This document shows positions 1-9,054 of a DNA stretch of 64,000 bases, in pieces; position 1 is the first letter of the stretch; each line of letters opens with the position of its first letter. The DNA is from Nostoc sp. 'Peltigera membranacea cyanobiont' N6 (lineage in GTDB: Bacteria; Cyanobacteriota; Cyanobacteriia; Cyanobacteriales; Nostocaceae): positions 3,348,001 through 3,412,000 of the forward strand of contig NZ_CP026681.1 of assembly GCF_002949735.1 (NCBI RefSeq), in the 5' to 3' direction. Below the pieces are notes generated by a model that was not told where the DNA came from, searched no databases, and was given only the letters and a program-made list of their open reading frames with translations. A program made the translations under genes and the position numbers.

Positions 1-1
1 T

Positions 2-430
2 CCCAAACACTTATTTGTCGCCATCAAAAAAGTCCAGGATACGATTTTGATTTGTCCGCCAGTAATTTCCCAATATGCAGCTTTAGGGGCATTGCAAGCA
101 AAAGCGGAGTATTTGCAGAGTAATATAGGTGCAATCGCTCAAGTCCGGCAATTAGTACTCGACTCCCTTAACCGCCTACAAGGTTTATGTAGCATTACAC
201 CCGCTAATGGGGCTTTCTATTTTTTCCTGAAAGTTAATACCCAGATGGATGCTTTTGAGTTAGTTAAAAGACTAATCCAAGAATATAAAGTAGCAGTTAT
301 TCCAGGTACAACCTTTGGTATGGATAACGGATGCTACTTGCGTGTTGCTTATGGGGCGCTGCAAAAAGAGACAGCCCAAGAAGGTATAGAAAGATTAGTA
401 CAAGGTTTGGAAACTATAGTCAGGAGTTAA
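2..430 (+). CDS. Pyridoxal-phosphate aminotransferase (class I/II), 3' part only
   Basis: The reading frame is open from base 2, so the start lies before the window; an apparent TTG start at 47 is internal. The visible ~142 residues match the C-terminal small domain of fold-type I aminotransferases: a stretch with ICPPVISQYAALGAL, a segment about what the protein finds in its last domain (ANGAFYFFLKV), and a conserved ending with VAVIPGTTFG and YLRVAYG. The lysine that binds pyridoxal phosphate would lie upstream and cannot be checked. The substrate (aspartate, aromatic or other amino acid) cannot be decided from this fragment. The next gene starts 52 bp downstream on the same strand. Confidence 0.85.
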   Translation, partial: PKHLFVAIKKVQDTILICPPVISQYAALGALQAKAEYLQSNIGAIAQVRQLVLDSLNRLQGLCSITPANGAFYFFLKVNTQMDAFELVKRLIQEYKVAVIPGTTFGMDNGCYLRVAYGALQKETAQEGIERLVQGLETIVRS

Positions 431-481
431 AAGTCATTCCTCCTGCATACTATTGCAATCTTAGAATATAAAATTGAACAG

Positions 482-919
482 ATGCCGATTATTAATAAAC
501 TAATTGAAATTGAAACTCAGCCAAAAATTAATATTCATAATATCACACCACCAATTCAAGATTTTCTTGCTTCAACATCAATTAAAAATGGACAAGTTTT
601 AGTATTCTCTCGACACACAACAACAGCCTTAGCTATCAACGAAAATGAAGTCAGATTGTTAGAAGATATAAAAATATTCTTGGAAAAATTAGCACCTGAA
701 TCAGACAGTTATTTGCATAATGACTTGCATTTAAGAGATGTCCCAGAAGATGAGCCGATTAATGCTCACTCTCACTTAATGGCAATGATGCTGACCACTA
801 GTGAGATAATTCCCATTGTGGATGGTAAATTAGCTTTGGGAACTTGGCAATCTGTGTTGTTTTTTGAGTTGGATGGGCCGCGCAAAAGAACGGTATTTGT
901 GCAAATATCTGGCGAATAA
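482..919 (+). CDS. YjbQ/UPF0047 family protein (secondary thiamine-phosphate synthase-like)
   Basis: This 145-residue protein has the length and motifs of the YjbQ family: an N-terminal segment ending in SRHTTTALAINENE, the histidine-rich middle (NDLHLRDVPEDEPINAHSHL) and the C-terminal GTWQSVLFFELDGPRKR. The conserved histidines and glutamates are thought to form a metal or active site. Some members show weak thiamine-phosphate synthase activity, but the true role of the family is unsettled. It starts with ATG at 482 right after the aminotransferase gene and may be co-transcribed with it. Nothing looks truncated. Confidence 0.85.
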   Translation: MPIINKLIEIETQPKINIHNITPPIQDFLASTSIKNGQVLVFSRHTTTALAINENEVRLLEDIKIFLEKLAPESDSYLHNDLHLRDVPEDEPINAHSHLMAMMLTTSEIIPIVDGKLALGTWQSVLFFELDGPRKRTVFVQISGE

Positions 920-1097
920 TGCAACTTCACACCTGCAATTATCCCAGATAACCCAAAATAAAATTACGAAAGCGATCGACAAGTGCATCAGTTAAATTTA
1001 CTTACAGCAATTAAAAACCTGAAAGAATGTTTCTAAGCATAACCTTCCTTTCCACAAACCAGGACTTTCGTTGTGTCAAAGGCAGAGGCAATTAGTG

Positions 1098-2150
1098 ATG
1101 AAAAATAACGATAACTTTGTATTACGTAATACTTGGTACTATGCTCTGCCTAGTAATCAAATCAAGCCAGGTATGATGGTTAGCCGCATCTTTTTGGATG
1201 AACCGGTGCTGTTAGTTCGAGGACAAGATGGCAAAGTCTCGGCGATGAGAGATATTTGTCCTCATCGTGCCGTGCCTTTGAGTTGTGGTAGATTCGATGG
1301 TCAGGAAGTGGAATGTTGCTATCACGGTTGGCGCTTTAACCCGGCGGGACGCTGCACTGCAATTCCATCTCTTGTTGAAGAGCAGCAGATGGATTTGAGT
1401 CGCTTTGACGTACAATCCTACGAAGTCCGGGAAGCCCAAGGGAATATCTGGATATATATGGCCGATCCCGATAAATCTAAACCTGCTTCTGAGATGGAGA
1501 TTCCGGTAATTCCAGGCTTTGATGAGCGATCGCCACAATTCATAGAAGTGATGAGATTTCCCTGTTTTATAGATCATGCAGTGGTAGGTCTGATGGACCC
1601 TGCCCATTCACCTTATGTTCATCGCGCTTGGTGGTGGCGGAATGAACAACTGCACGAAGAAGTAAAGCAGTTCGATGCTTCGCCCTACGGCTTCACAATG
1701 CGACGACATCGATTACCAGCGAATGGGGGGAGATTATACTGGCTGATTGGCGGTGGTGTGCCGGAAACAGAGATTTCTTTTCGTTTACCTGGAGTCAGAA
1801 TAGAAGAAACCACAATTGGCAACCAGAGAGTCGTTAATTTAACGGCAGTTACACCTATTTCAGACACGGAAACCGAAGTAACTTTTGCTCTTTACTGGAC
1901 TGTTCCTTGGGCGGGATTTTTCAAGCCACTGCTGCATGTGCTGGCGCGGACTTTTATTGGTCAAGACCGAACGGTTGTCGAAAAGCAGCAGATCGGCCTC
2001 AAATATAATCCTGTGCTGCGACTGATTAAGGATTCAGATATGCAGGCACAGTGGTATTACCAGTTAAAGCGTGAGTATGCCAGGTCTGTCGCTGAAGGAC
2101 GAGAATTTGTGAACCCTGTCAAGGATCAAATACTTCGCTGGCGGGCCTAA
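1098..2150 (+). CDS. Rieske [2Fe-2S] non-haem iron oxygenase
   Basis: About 350 residues. The Rieske cluster site is clear near residues 55-80: CPH, then 16 residues, then CCYH, followed by GWRF. The mononuclear iron site is visible as DHAVVGLMDPAHSPYVH, giving the Asp-His-His facial triad arrangement of the family. The enzyme should receive electrons from a separate ferredoxin/reductase and oxygenate an organic substrate. The overall pattern is closest to pheophorbide a oxygenase / vanillate demethylase-like members, but the substrate is not predictable. The frame is open back to a TTG at 1071; I prefer ATG 1098 (GTG at 1095 is possible), since MKNNDNFVLRNTWYYAL is the usual kind of start. 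It converges with the next gene, one base apart. Confidence 0.87.
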   Translation: MKNNDNFVLRNTWYYALPSNQIKPGMMVSRIFLDEPVLLVRGQDGKVSAMRDICPHRAVPLSCGRFDGQEVECCYHGWRFNPAGRCTAIPSLVEEQQMDLSRFDVQSYEVREAQGNIWIYMADPDKSKPASEMEIPVIPGFDERSPQFIEVMRFPCFIDHAVVGLMDPAHSPYVHRAWWWRNEQLHEEVKQFDASPYGFTMRRHRLPANGGRLYWLIGGGVPETEISFRLPGVRIEETTIGNQRVVNLTAVTPISDTETEVTFALYWTVPWAGFFKPLLHVLARTFIGQDRTVVEKQQIGLKYNPVLRLIKDSDMQAQWYYQLKREYARSVAEGREFVNPVKDQILRWRA

Positions 2151-2151
2151 A

Positions 2152-2829
2152 TTACTCCAAGCTAAATTCTGCAAATTCTCTTTGCCCGAATTGCATATTT
2201 CGGTCTATTGCTGACAAAATTTTGTTATTGGTGCGTTGGCTATTTAAACAACGACCAACTAACTGCGCGACATCTGCACGATTTATGCTACCAATAATCT
2301 GCGGATCTTCCGTTAAAACACCATTACCCGTTGCTGGTTCTGACTTTAGTCCACCTGGGCGGATAATTGTATAGGTAAGTCCACTGGCAATTAAGTGTTG
2401 TTCAGCTTTGTCTTTCTCAGCTAAAACTTTTCCTAGTACCGCTAAAACTTGCGGTGACGCAGCAACAACACTATTGCCAGTACCAATGGAAGACACAAGA
2501 ATAAACTTTTGCACTCCAGCTTTAACTGCTGCATCGATCAGATTTTTATTACCAGGGTAATCTGGCCTTTCTACATCTGATGGTAAACCGCCAATTGTAC
2601 TGATAACGGTGTGAATAGGTTCATCTGTAAGCATTGCGCGTTCTACATCGCCAACATTCAAGGCATCTCCCTGAACTACCTCAATACCAATTTTTTCTAG
2701 TTCGCCAGCAACTGCTGCTGTTCTCAGGAGTGCTTTAACCTTTAGCTGTTGCGCTGTCAGATATTGAGCAATTTCTCGACCAACACCGCGACTTGCTCCA
2801 GCCAGAAAAATGTAAGATGCACTTGTCAT
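2152..2829 (-). CDS. NAD(P)H-binding atypical short-chain dehydrogenase (NmrA/SDR-like)
   Basis: The 225-residue protein begins with a Rossmann-fold dinucleotide motif (FLAGASRGVGREIAQYL) and continues with the typical atypical-SDR pattern: VVQGDALNVGDVERA, VISTIGG, DAAVKAGVQKFILVSSIGTG, and YTIIRPGGLKSEP. The usual YxxxK catalytic pair is not evident, which is common in this subgroup of NAD(P)H-binding proteins acting as redox sensors or assembly factors. It ends two bases from the end of the Rieske oxygenase on the opposite strand. Substrate unknown. Confidence 0.82.
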   Translation of the reverse strand: MTSASYIFLAGASRGVGREIAQYLTAQQLKVKALLRTAAVAGELEKIGIEVVQGDALNVGDVERAMLTDEPIHTVISTIGGLPSDVERPDYPGNKNLIDAAVKAGVQKFILVSSIGTGNSVVAASPQVLAVLGKVLAEKDKAEQHLIASGLTYTIIRPGGLKSEPATGNGVLTEDPQIIGSINRADVAQLVGRCLNSQRTNNKILSAIDRNMQFGQREFAEFSLE

Positions 2830-3010
2830 AATAAACTTAACTATTTACGCTCAAAGGATTTTATCAGAGGCTTGGCAGTATTTATTTAGCGGCTGGGAAA
2901 AAAGCCCGAACTGTCATCTTTCGTAGAGCAATTATACTTAACCCCATTGTAGGAAGTATTTTGGTAAGCAATTGTGCGAATCTAACAAATAACTTTTCTT
3001 GGATAGACTT

Positions 3011-3406
3011 ATGGCTAAGAAATCTCAACCAAATCTAGAACAATACCAAGATGTCAGGTTATCTGCCACCACCAGAATCTGGGTCATTACAGTCGCCATT
3101 CTTGGAGTTTGCGTCCCACTGTCAGCCGTTACTAGAAGTGGTGCGATTCTCCCCTTAGTTGCTATTGGTGGCGCAGCTGTGGGTACAGTTGCTGTTTGGC
3201 GTTCTGATGAACAAAAATTAAAAACTAACTATTTGCAACAGCAGCAAATAGAACTGTTAGAGCGAAGATTAGCGAATTTAGAAACAATTGTTAGCAGTGA
3301 TGACTTAAATTTGCAAATGAAAATTAAACAGATTGAGACAAGAGATACTTTTGGCGACTCTTCTGATGTAAGTACTATCCCCAGACAACCAAAACGCAAA
3401 GGTTAA
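3011..3406 (+). CDS. Conserved small membrane protein with C-terminal coiled coil
   Basis: The frame opens with TTG at 2999, but the ATG at 3011 (MAKKSQPNLEQYQDVRL) is the better start, giving 131 residues. Two adjacent hydrophobic segments around residues 23-42 and 47-62 (WVITVAILGVCVPLSAVTR, GAILPLVAIGGAAVGTVAVW) form a membrane hairpin. They are followed by a charged, leucine-rich region (QQQIELLERRLANLETIV) likely to be a short coiled coil. I do not recognise a named family; it resembles conserved cyanobacterial hypothetical proteins. It stands alone between two unrelated genes. Confidence 0.65.
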   Translation: MAKKSQPNLEQYQDVRLSATTRIWVITVAILGVCVPLSAVTRSGAILPLVAIGGAAVGTVAVWRSDEQKLKTNYLQQQQIELLERRLANLETIVSSDDLNLQMKIKQIETRDTFGDSSDVSTIPRQPKRKG

Positions 3407-3818
3407 AATTAGCCGAACTTTACCGTTTACGCCAATTTAAGATAATCTCCCCGAAAAACACCGTTACTAAGTCAGTCTAGTGGAGGTATTTGTTGACTTA
3501 ACGTTGGCGCAACCTTTAAAATGCCTCTCATATTAAACTTTACTTTGCAGCTAGAAGTGTTTCCTTAGAAACAGTATCTTGTTATCCATCTCCGTTAGAA
3601 TTGACTGACATCATTTAATTCTATATACTTCAACTGCATCAGTTCATGAAATGTTTAAGTGCTATCTATCTTTATCCTTCCCGGAAACATCTGCCAATGG
3701 CTGTGTTTTATTAGACTACTAACATTACTGAATTTTTAATTAACTAAGGTTATAAACTTGAGTAATTGCATTGGTATAGCTTACCGTAGGTATGCAATAG
3801 TTTGCCGTAGGAATGTAG
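3407..3818. other. Non-coding stretch upstream of the WD40 gene
   Basis: 412 bases without a supported gene. The last 50 bases hold a short direct repeat (TTACCGTAGG near 3780 and TTGCCGTAGG near 3800) just before the ATG at 3819. I see no clear terminator or RNA gene. Confidence 0.4.
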
Positions 3819-5582
3819 ATGGATTGGATTAGCTTGCTTAAAGCTCAACAAACTGACTTCCTTCAACGTGTGAAGAAACCTAAAACTTATGACTTATCTT
3901 TACTGGAAAGTCAAGTCAAAGGTTGTCACACTGAAATTATGGCTTTTTGGGGCGAACCATTGGCTAGACTCCAAGAACTTTCTCGCCAACAAGCAGAAGT
4001 TATCGCCAAAAATCCACCGCCGATACCGCCTGAATATCCTGAGCCTCCCGACTGGACGATACCTTTTCCCAAATACTTCCAGCAACAAGCCCAAGATTAT
4101 CTTTTGCGGGAATTAATCGTCGATAGGGTGATAACTGAACGTTTGGGGAAGTTGGTGAAAAAGGTATCACAAGATACTTTGCAAAATATGGTTTTAGATG
4201 ATGAAGGAAGTTTGTGTGGCGAAAGCAAATTTTCTTATGTATTAAAAGATAACCCTCAGCTAAGTGTTCAAGTTTATGTTGCTGATGGAGAAAGTTTTAA
4301 TGGTATTAAGAAAGACAAAATTAAGTGGTCGGTTACTCAAGAAGATTTAAAAAATCACCAAGTATTAATTTTTCTCTGTTTGTTTTATCCATCTACAGGT
4401 CAGTTAGGATACGAAAGACAAAGTATAATTACAGGCTTTTTACCTGCCGATCAAATTGAACTTACTGAAACAAAACTCTACATTAATCCGAGTAACTTGT
4501 TATATGCCGGGGGGGTGAGTTGGTATTTAGAATCACTTGTTGGTAAAAAAGACACGTCGCCAGTTATTAACGATCGGGCGATCGCAGATACAATACAGAC
4601 TTTACCATCAGAGCATTGCCTTAAGGAGGTAATCGGTGACTGGGAATGCTGGCAAACTTTGCAAGGACACAACAGAGGTATTAATTGTCTAGCTTTTAGT
4701 TCTGGGTGTAAGAATGGTAAAGCCTTACCCATATTGGCAAGTGGTAGTCGGGGAGAGACGAAGCTCTGGGATTTAAGCAAAGGTGAATTAATAGATACAT
4801 TATCAGAGTATCCTTGGGTGATATCTGGGCTAGTGGATGAAGTGAATTCCCTAGCTTTTAGTTCAGATGGACAGACTTTAGTGAGTTGCGGTGCAGATTC
4901 CACAATTAAACTTTGGCACGTAGGTGCTTTAGACTTGATAGATATTTTGCACAAACATAATGGAGTAGTGCGGTGTGCTGCCTTTACCCCAGATGGGAGA
5001 ATGTTAGCTACAGGCGGAGATGACAGAAAAATTCTGTTTTGGGATTTAATGCAACGTCAGGTTGCGATCGCACTTTCTCTAGATGATACAGCTGCTCATT
5101 CCCTGGTTTTGAGTCGAGACGGGGAAACTTTAGTTACAGGTAGCTATCGCAAAATCAAAGTTTGGCGCACCTTACCCCAGACGGGGATAAAAAGTTTAAA
5201 GGACGCAGAACCACTGCATACCCTCATGGGTCATTCTCACATCGTTCGTTCCTTGGCGATTAGTGCAGATGGTAGAATACTCGTCAGTGGTAGCTGGGAT
5301 CAAACGATTAAAATTTGGCAATTGGAGACTGGGGAATTACTGCATACTCTGAAAGGACATAGAGATAGAGTATATGCGATCGCACTAAGTCCCGATGGAC
5401 AAATTATCGCCAGTGGTAGTGCCGATAAAACCATCAAATTATGGCATTTACAAACCGGGGAATTGCTAGGTACGTTTACAGGTCATGGGAATATAGTCAC
5501 AGCATTAGCTTTCACAGCTTCCGGCGAGATGTTGGTTAGCGGGAGTTTGGATAAGACGATTAAAATTTGGCAACGCAGTTGA
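3819..5582 (+). CDS. WD40-repeat beta-propeller protein
   Basis: 587 residues. The first ~270 residues contain no domain I recognise; they include a proline-rich linker near residue 65 (NPPPIPPEYPEPPDW). From about residue 275 there are seven WD40 repeats, recognisable by blades ending in KLWDL, KLWHV, FWDL, KVWRT, KIWQL, KLWHL and KIWQR, each preceded by a SxDGxxLxSGS pattern. Seven blades make one complete propeller, presumably a protein-interaction platform in the cytoplasm. No signal peptide or membrane segment is visible. The last three repeats are the most regular, suggesting recent duplication. A nine-copy 42-bp DNA repeat begins 18 bp after the stop codon. Confidence 0.88.
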   Translation: MDWISLLKAQQTDFLQRVKKPKTYDLSLLESQVKGCHTEIMAFWGEPLARLQELSRQQAEVIAKNPPPIPPEYPEPPDWTIPFPKYFQQQAQDYLLRELIVDRVITERLGKLVKKVSQDTLQNMVLDDEGSLCGESKFSYVLKDNPQLSVQVYVADGESFNGIKKDKIKWSVTQEDLKNHQVLIFLCLFYPSTGQLGYERQSIITGFLPADQIELTETKLYINPSNLLYAGGVSWYLESLVGKKDTSPVINDRAIADTIQTLPSEHCLKEVIGDWECWQTLQGHNRGINCLAFSSGCKNGKALPILASGSRGETKLWDLSKGELIDTLSEYPWVISGLVDEVNSLAFSSDGQTLVSCGADSTIKLWHVGALDLIDILHKHNGVVRCAAFTPDGRMLATGGDDRKILFWDLMQRQVAIALSLDDTAAHSLVLSRDGETLVTGSYRKIKVWRTLPQTGIKSLKDAEPLHTLMGHSHIVRSLAISADGRILVSGSWDQTIKIWQLETGELLHTLKGHRDRVYAIALSPDGQIIASGSADKTIKLWHLQTGELLGTFTGHGNIVTALAFTASGEMLVSGSLDKTIKIWQRS

Positions 5583-5599
5583 AATAATTCGTAATTATA

Positions 5600-5987
5600 G
5601 AGTATTTGAACTGGATGAATCCACCTTTTATCTCCGTTGACGAGTATTTGAACTGGATGAATCCACCTTTTATCTCCGTTAACGAGTATTTGAACTGGAT
5701 GAATCCACCTTTTATCTCCGTTAACGAGTATTTGAACTGGATGAATCCACCTTTTATCTCCGTTAACGAGTATTTGAACTGGATGAATCCACCTTTTATC
5801 TCCGTTGACGAGTATTTGAACTGGATGAATCCACCTTTTATCTCCGTTGACGAGTATTTGAACTGGATGAATCCACCTTTTATCTCCGTTGACGAGTATT
5901 TGAACTGGATGAATCCACCTTTTATCTCCGTTGACGAGTATTTGAACTAGATGAATCCACCTTTTATCTCCGTTGACGAGTATTTGA
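5600..5987. repeat. 42-bp tandem repeat, nine full copies plus a 10-bp tail
   Basis: Nine head-to-tail copies of 42 bp run from 5600 to 5977, with a partial tenth to 5987. Copies are almost identical: copies 2-4 end in GTTAAC, the others in GTTGAC, and copy 9 has AACTAG in place of AACTGG. Because 42 is divisible by three, one plus frame stays open (14-residue unit with NWMNPPFISVDEYL) until copy 9, where TAG stops it. There is no ATG or ribosome site ahead of it, so I regard it as a minisatellite and not a gene. The DNA just after it (6010-6045) resembles a dispersed cyanobacterial repeat (TCTGCGCCTCTGCGTGAAAC). Confidence 0.95.
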
Positions 5988-6226
5988 TACTCGCGAACAA
6001 GAAACTTTCAAAATTCTCTGCGCTTCTGCGCCTCTGCGTGAAACTTAAAACTCTGCTAGCAGCGTTTCCAAGTAGCGAGTGAAGTTATATACAATAAATT
6101 ATCAGTTGCCTATACTCAATGATGCCGAGTTAGAACTGACAATTAAACAAGTTTTTAGCTAGTTGACTCTGAGTTAAGTAATATCAAGTGCATTTTTACC
6201 AAATTTATGGTATTGGAGAATAGTCT

Positions 6227-6574
6227 ATGGGAATGACGAAACTCTGGAAGTTTTTGCGAAATATTCAAGAGTTGAACTGGGGACAAGGCGTAGAGGTAAC
6301 AAAGACTGGAGCCGAAGCAGCTAAAGCCGTACTTGATTTGGCAAAAGCAATCAAAGAGCAAAAACCCAACGTTCAAAACTTCAAACCCTATCTAGAACAG
6401 ATTTCGTCCCTATTAGATGTATTTAATTCTCCTCTCGGTCAAATTACCAAAGAAATATTTGATTACTCAGTCCATGTGAAGCAGCGACGGCTACGCTGGA
6501 TAAAAGCACTCAAATCAGGAAATAATCCCCTCACGCCAGAAGAATTAGAGGCACTGCGGCAGGTTGAGGGCTAG
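6227..6574 (+). CDS. Hypothetical protein, 115 residues
   Basis: ATG start at 6227, with GGAG about 11 bases upstream as a plausible ribosome site. The protein is helical and charged, with an alanine-rich stretch (GAEAAKAVLDLAKAIKEQ) around residues 28-45 and a basic patch (HVKQRRLRWIKALKSG) near residue 85. No membrane segment or known motif is visible. It ends with a helix-capping phrase NPLTPEELEALRQVEG. I do not recognise the family. It may be a small adaptor, but this is a guess. Confidence 0.6.
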   Translation: MGMTKLWKFLRNIQELNWGQGVEVTKTGAEAAKAVLDLAKAIKEQKPNVQNFKPYLEQISSLLDVFNSPLGQITKEIFDYSVHVKQRRLRWIKALKSGNNPLTPEELEALRQVEG

Positions 6575-6700
6575 GGCGTAGTCTCACGCAAAGATAAGAT
6601 TGCGATCGCACTTCATACCAAAATATCTGTCACTTGGCGATGCCTGCGACGAATTTGGCGATCGCCCATAATAAAACCATCCCCTCTATTTCAATCACTT

Positions 6701-7261
6701 ATGGCGATCGCAATTCAACCTAAACTAACTTTAGATGAGTTCCTCAAACTGCCGGAAACTGAACCAGCATCAGATTTTATCAACGGGAAAATCATTCAAA
6801 AACCAATGCCTCAAGGTGAACATAGCCGACTACAGGCTAAATTTTGTAATGTCATTAATAACGTAACTGAAAGCCAAAAAATTGCTTACGCTTTCTCAGA
6901 ACTACGTTGTACCTTTGGCGGTGCTTCTATTGTCCCTGATGTCTCTGTGTTTCGCTGGGACAGAATTCCTAAAACTCAATCTGGCAGAATTGTAAATCGC
7001 TTTGAAATTCATCCCGACTGGGCAATTGAGATTCTTTCCCCAGACCAAAGGTTAAAAAAAGTGTTGAGTAAATTATTGCATTGTTCGCGCAATGGTACTG
7101 AACTAGGCTGGTTAATCAACCCTGAAGATGAAAGTGTGCTGGGGATTTTTCCTGGACAGCGAGTGGAATTATACGAAGCTACCGATAAATTACCCATCCT
7201 GGAGGGTATTGAGTTGGAATTGACTGGAGAACAAGTTTTTGGTTGGCTGAGTTTGACGTAA
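6701..7261 (+). CDS. Uma2 family protein (DUF820, PD-(D/E)XK nuclease fold)
   Basis: 186 residues, the usual size of the very numerous cyanobacterial Uma2 proteins. Family landmarks are all present: LTLDEFLKLPE at the N-terminus, FINGKIIQKPMPQGEHSRLQ, SELRCTFGGASIVPDVSVFRW with the catalytic-type PD, and DWAIEILSPDQ with the glutamate. A lysine usually following the EILSP segment may be supplied by the RLKKV stretch. The fold is that of restriction-type nucleases, but the biological role of the family is unknown. The ATG at 6701 overlaps a HIP1 octamer. Confidence 0.9.
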   Translation: MAIAIQPKLTLDEFLKLPETEPASDFINGKIIQKPMPQGEHSRLQAKFCNVINNVTESQKIAYAFSELRCTFGGASIVPDVSVFRWDRIPKTQSGRIVNRFEIHPDWAIEILSPDQRLKKVLSKLLHCSRNGTELGWLINPEDESVLGIFPGQRVELYEATDKLPILEGIELELTGEQVFGWLSLT

Positions 7262-7393
7262 ATAAAGCGTTCCGCAATGGTACTGAACTCGGCATCGCAT
7301 TTCCTCAAGAAAGTTGCAAAGGATTGTATCTGTAGGTTTATTCTAGAAACTGGGCGATACAGCCCAAATTTTTATATCTACACAAATATTTTT

Positions 7394-7585
7394 ATGGAAA
7401 ATCAACTAGGATTGGTTCTGAAACTGCTTTTACTCTCGGCTTTGTTATCGTTCTTGATTAAGTATGCAGGGCCAAATCTATCAATTCCGGCGACAGCAAC
7501 CAACGCGCTAACCATAATATTGTTACCGATCGCAATAATTGCGATCGCTCTCCTGTGGCGATTTCAAGCACAGAAACAAAATTAA
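7394..7585 (+). CDS. Small two-helix membrane protein, 63 residues
   Basis: The frame is open from an earlier GTG at 7277, but the ATG at 7394 gives a compact 63-residue protein (MENQLGLVLKLL) and the sequence before it is not protein-like. Two hydrophobic segments are visible, about residues 5-24 and 37-55, linked by a loop containing KYAGPNLSIPATATN; the end is charged (RFQAQKQN). This looks like a conserved cyanobacterial membrane protein of unknown function. It lies between Uma2 and the exporter gene. Confidence 0.6.
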   Translation: MENQLGLVLKLLLLSALLSFLIKYAGPNLSIPATATNALTIILLPIAIIAIALLWRFQAQKQN

Positions 7586-7676
7586 CTTGGGAGCATCTAC
7601 GCACAAGTTACTAAAATCAGCTAACCTAGCTTAATTACAATAAAATTGCATCTCGCCAACCGTTGGGAGTCAGCCT

Positions 7677-8828
7677 GTGAACCTCGGTCAATGGATCGGC
7701 TTAATCGCCATACTTCTTTCTTTATACATCCTGTGGCAAATTCGGGAAGTGCTTTTGCTGATGTTTGCCGCAGTTGTCTTAGCCACCACCTTAAATCGGC
7801 TAGCAAAACGCTTTCAACGCTTTGGAATGAAGCGTGGATTCGCTGTACTCCTAGCAGTAGCTATCTTTTTCGCAGGTGTTGTGGGTTTTTTCTGGCTAAT
7901 TGTGCCGCCATTTGCCCAGCAGTTTCAAGAACTAACCTATCAAGTTCCTAAAGGGTTTGGGCGCTTTAATAGTTGGCTTGATGCCCTGAGAACTCGTATT
8001 CCTGACCAGTTAGTTTCATATATCCCAGATATCAACAGTCTCATCCAACAAGTACAACCCTTCGTCAATCGCTTGCTGGGAAACTCTTTTGCCTTTGTAT
8101 CTGGCTCTTTGGAAGTCGTCCTCAAGATTTTGCTAGTGTTGGTTTTAACAGGAATGATGTTAGCCGATCCCCTAGCTTACCGGAAAGTATTTGTGCGGCT
8201 TTTCCCCTCATTTTATCGACGACGGGTAGATGGGATTTTAGATCAATGTGAAGTCTCCTTGGAGGGATGGATTACAGGCGCTTTCATTGCCATCTGTGTA
8301 GTGGGGGTGATGAGTTTTATTGGCTTATTAATTTTGCATGTCAAGGCAGCACTAGCTTTAGCGGTTTTAGCGGGATTTTTTAACTTAATTCCCAACCTGG
8401 GGCCAACGATGAGTGTAATCCCAGCAATGGCGATCGCTTTCTTAGATGAACCTTGGAAAGCGATCGCTGTTTTGATTCTCTACTTTATCATTCAACAGGT
8501 TGAGAGCAATTTCATTACGCCCGTCGTGATGGCGCATCAAGTCTCATTGCTACCCGCCATAACCTTAATTGCCCAGCTATTTTTCGTCACTTTCTTTGGC
8601 TTTTTAGGATTATTTCTAGCGCTACCCCTGACTGTTGTCGCTAAGATTTGGTTGCAAGAAGTGTTAATTAAAGATGTTTTAGATGAATGGGGAAATAATC
8701 ATAACAAAGAGACTGAGTTGGTGATAATTTCTGAATCTGCGAGAGTCGATGATAATTGGACAGCAGATAGTCCCAATGTGAATCGGGAGCCATCGATTGA
8801 TGATGATATCGTGCAAAAAGGAGATTAA
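7677..8828 (+). CDS. AI-2E family transporter (UPF0118/PerM-like permease)
   Basis: 383 residues starting at GTG 7677. The hydrophobic pattern matches the family: three segments in the first 75 residues (LIAILLSLYILWQI, LLMFAAVVLATTLN, AVLLAVAIFFAGVVGFFWL), a hydrophilic region, then five further segments including the conserved GFFNLIPNLGPTMSVIPA and EQ-type QQVESNFITPVVMAHQVSLLPAITL stretches. Members export or conduct small solutes; TqsA exports autoinducer-2, others are Na+/H+ antiporters, so the substrate is open. The C-terminal ~40 residues are an acidic cytoplasmic tail. Confidence 0.88.
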   Translation: MNLGQWIGLIAILLSLYILWQIREVLLLMFAAVVLATTLNRLAKRFQRFGMKRGFAVLLAVAIFFAGVVGFFWLIVPPFAQQFQELTYQVPKGFGRFNSWLDALRTRIPDQLVSYIPDINSLIQQVQPFVNRLLGNSFAFVSGSLEVVLKILLVLVLTGMMLADPLAYRKVFVRLFPSFYRRRVDGILDQCEVSLEGWITGAFIAICVVGVMSFIGLLILHVKAALALAVLAGFFNLIPNLGPTMSVIPAMAIAFLDEPWKAIAVLILYFIIQQVESNFITPVVMAHQVSLLPAITLIAQLFFVTFFGFLGLFLALPLTVVAKIWLQEVLIKDVLDEWGNNHNKETELVIISESARVDDNWTADSPNVNREPSIDDDIVQKGD

Positions 8829-8956
8829 TTAATAAATTTTAGATTTTAAATTAGCCCCATACCTCAAGGGAAGTAGCTAGGCGTAGGCGGAAATAAATTA
8901 ATTTCAGCTAAAATTTCCTGCTGTTTCCATGTTTATCGCGTAGTTTTTTGGCGTGC

Positions 8957-8975
8957 GGCGCGGTTACACCGCGCC
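8957..8975. terminator. GC-rich hairpin between convergent genes
   Basis: A perfect 8-bp inverted repeat (GGCGCGGT, TAC loop, ACCGCGCC) lies between the exporter gene (+) and the beta-lactamase-like gene (-). Its position suits transcription ending, but there is no run of T on either side, so the assignment is weak. Confidence 0.35.
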
Positions 8976-9054
8976 ATTGCTTGTGACAGATGCGTAAGTC
9001 CTGTCTATAATTAAAGCCAAAATTTAGAATTTATACTTCATGCCCAACAAATAA

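Noticed and set aside
5606..5950. Protein-coding gene made of the 42-bp repeat
   Set aside because: The frame is open only because the unit is a multiple of three; there is no ATG, ribosome site or non-repeat part.
5600..5987. CRISPR array
   Set aside because: The 42-bp units are directly adjacent with no unique spacers, so this is a tandem repeat and not a CRISPR array. The same holds for the 21-bp arrays at 33350 and 51291.
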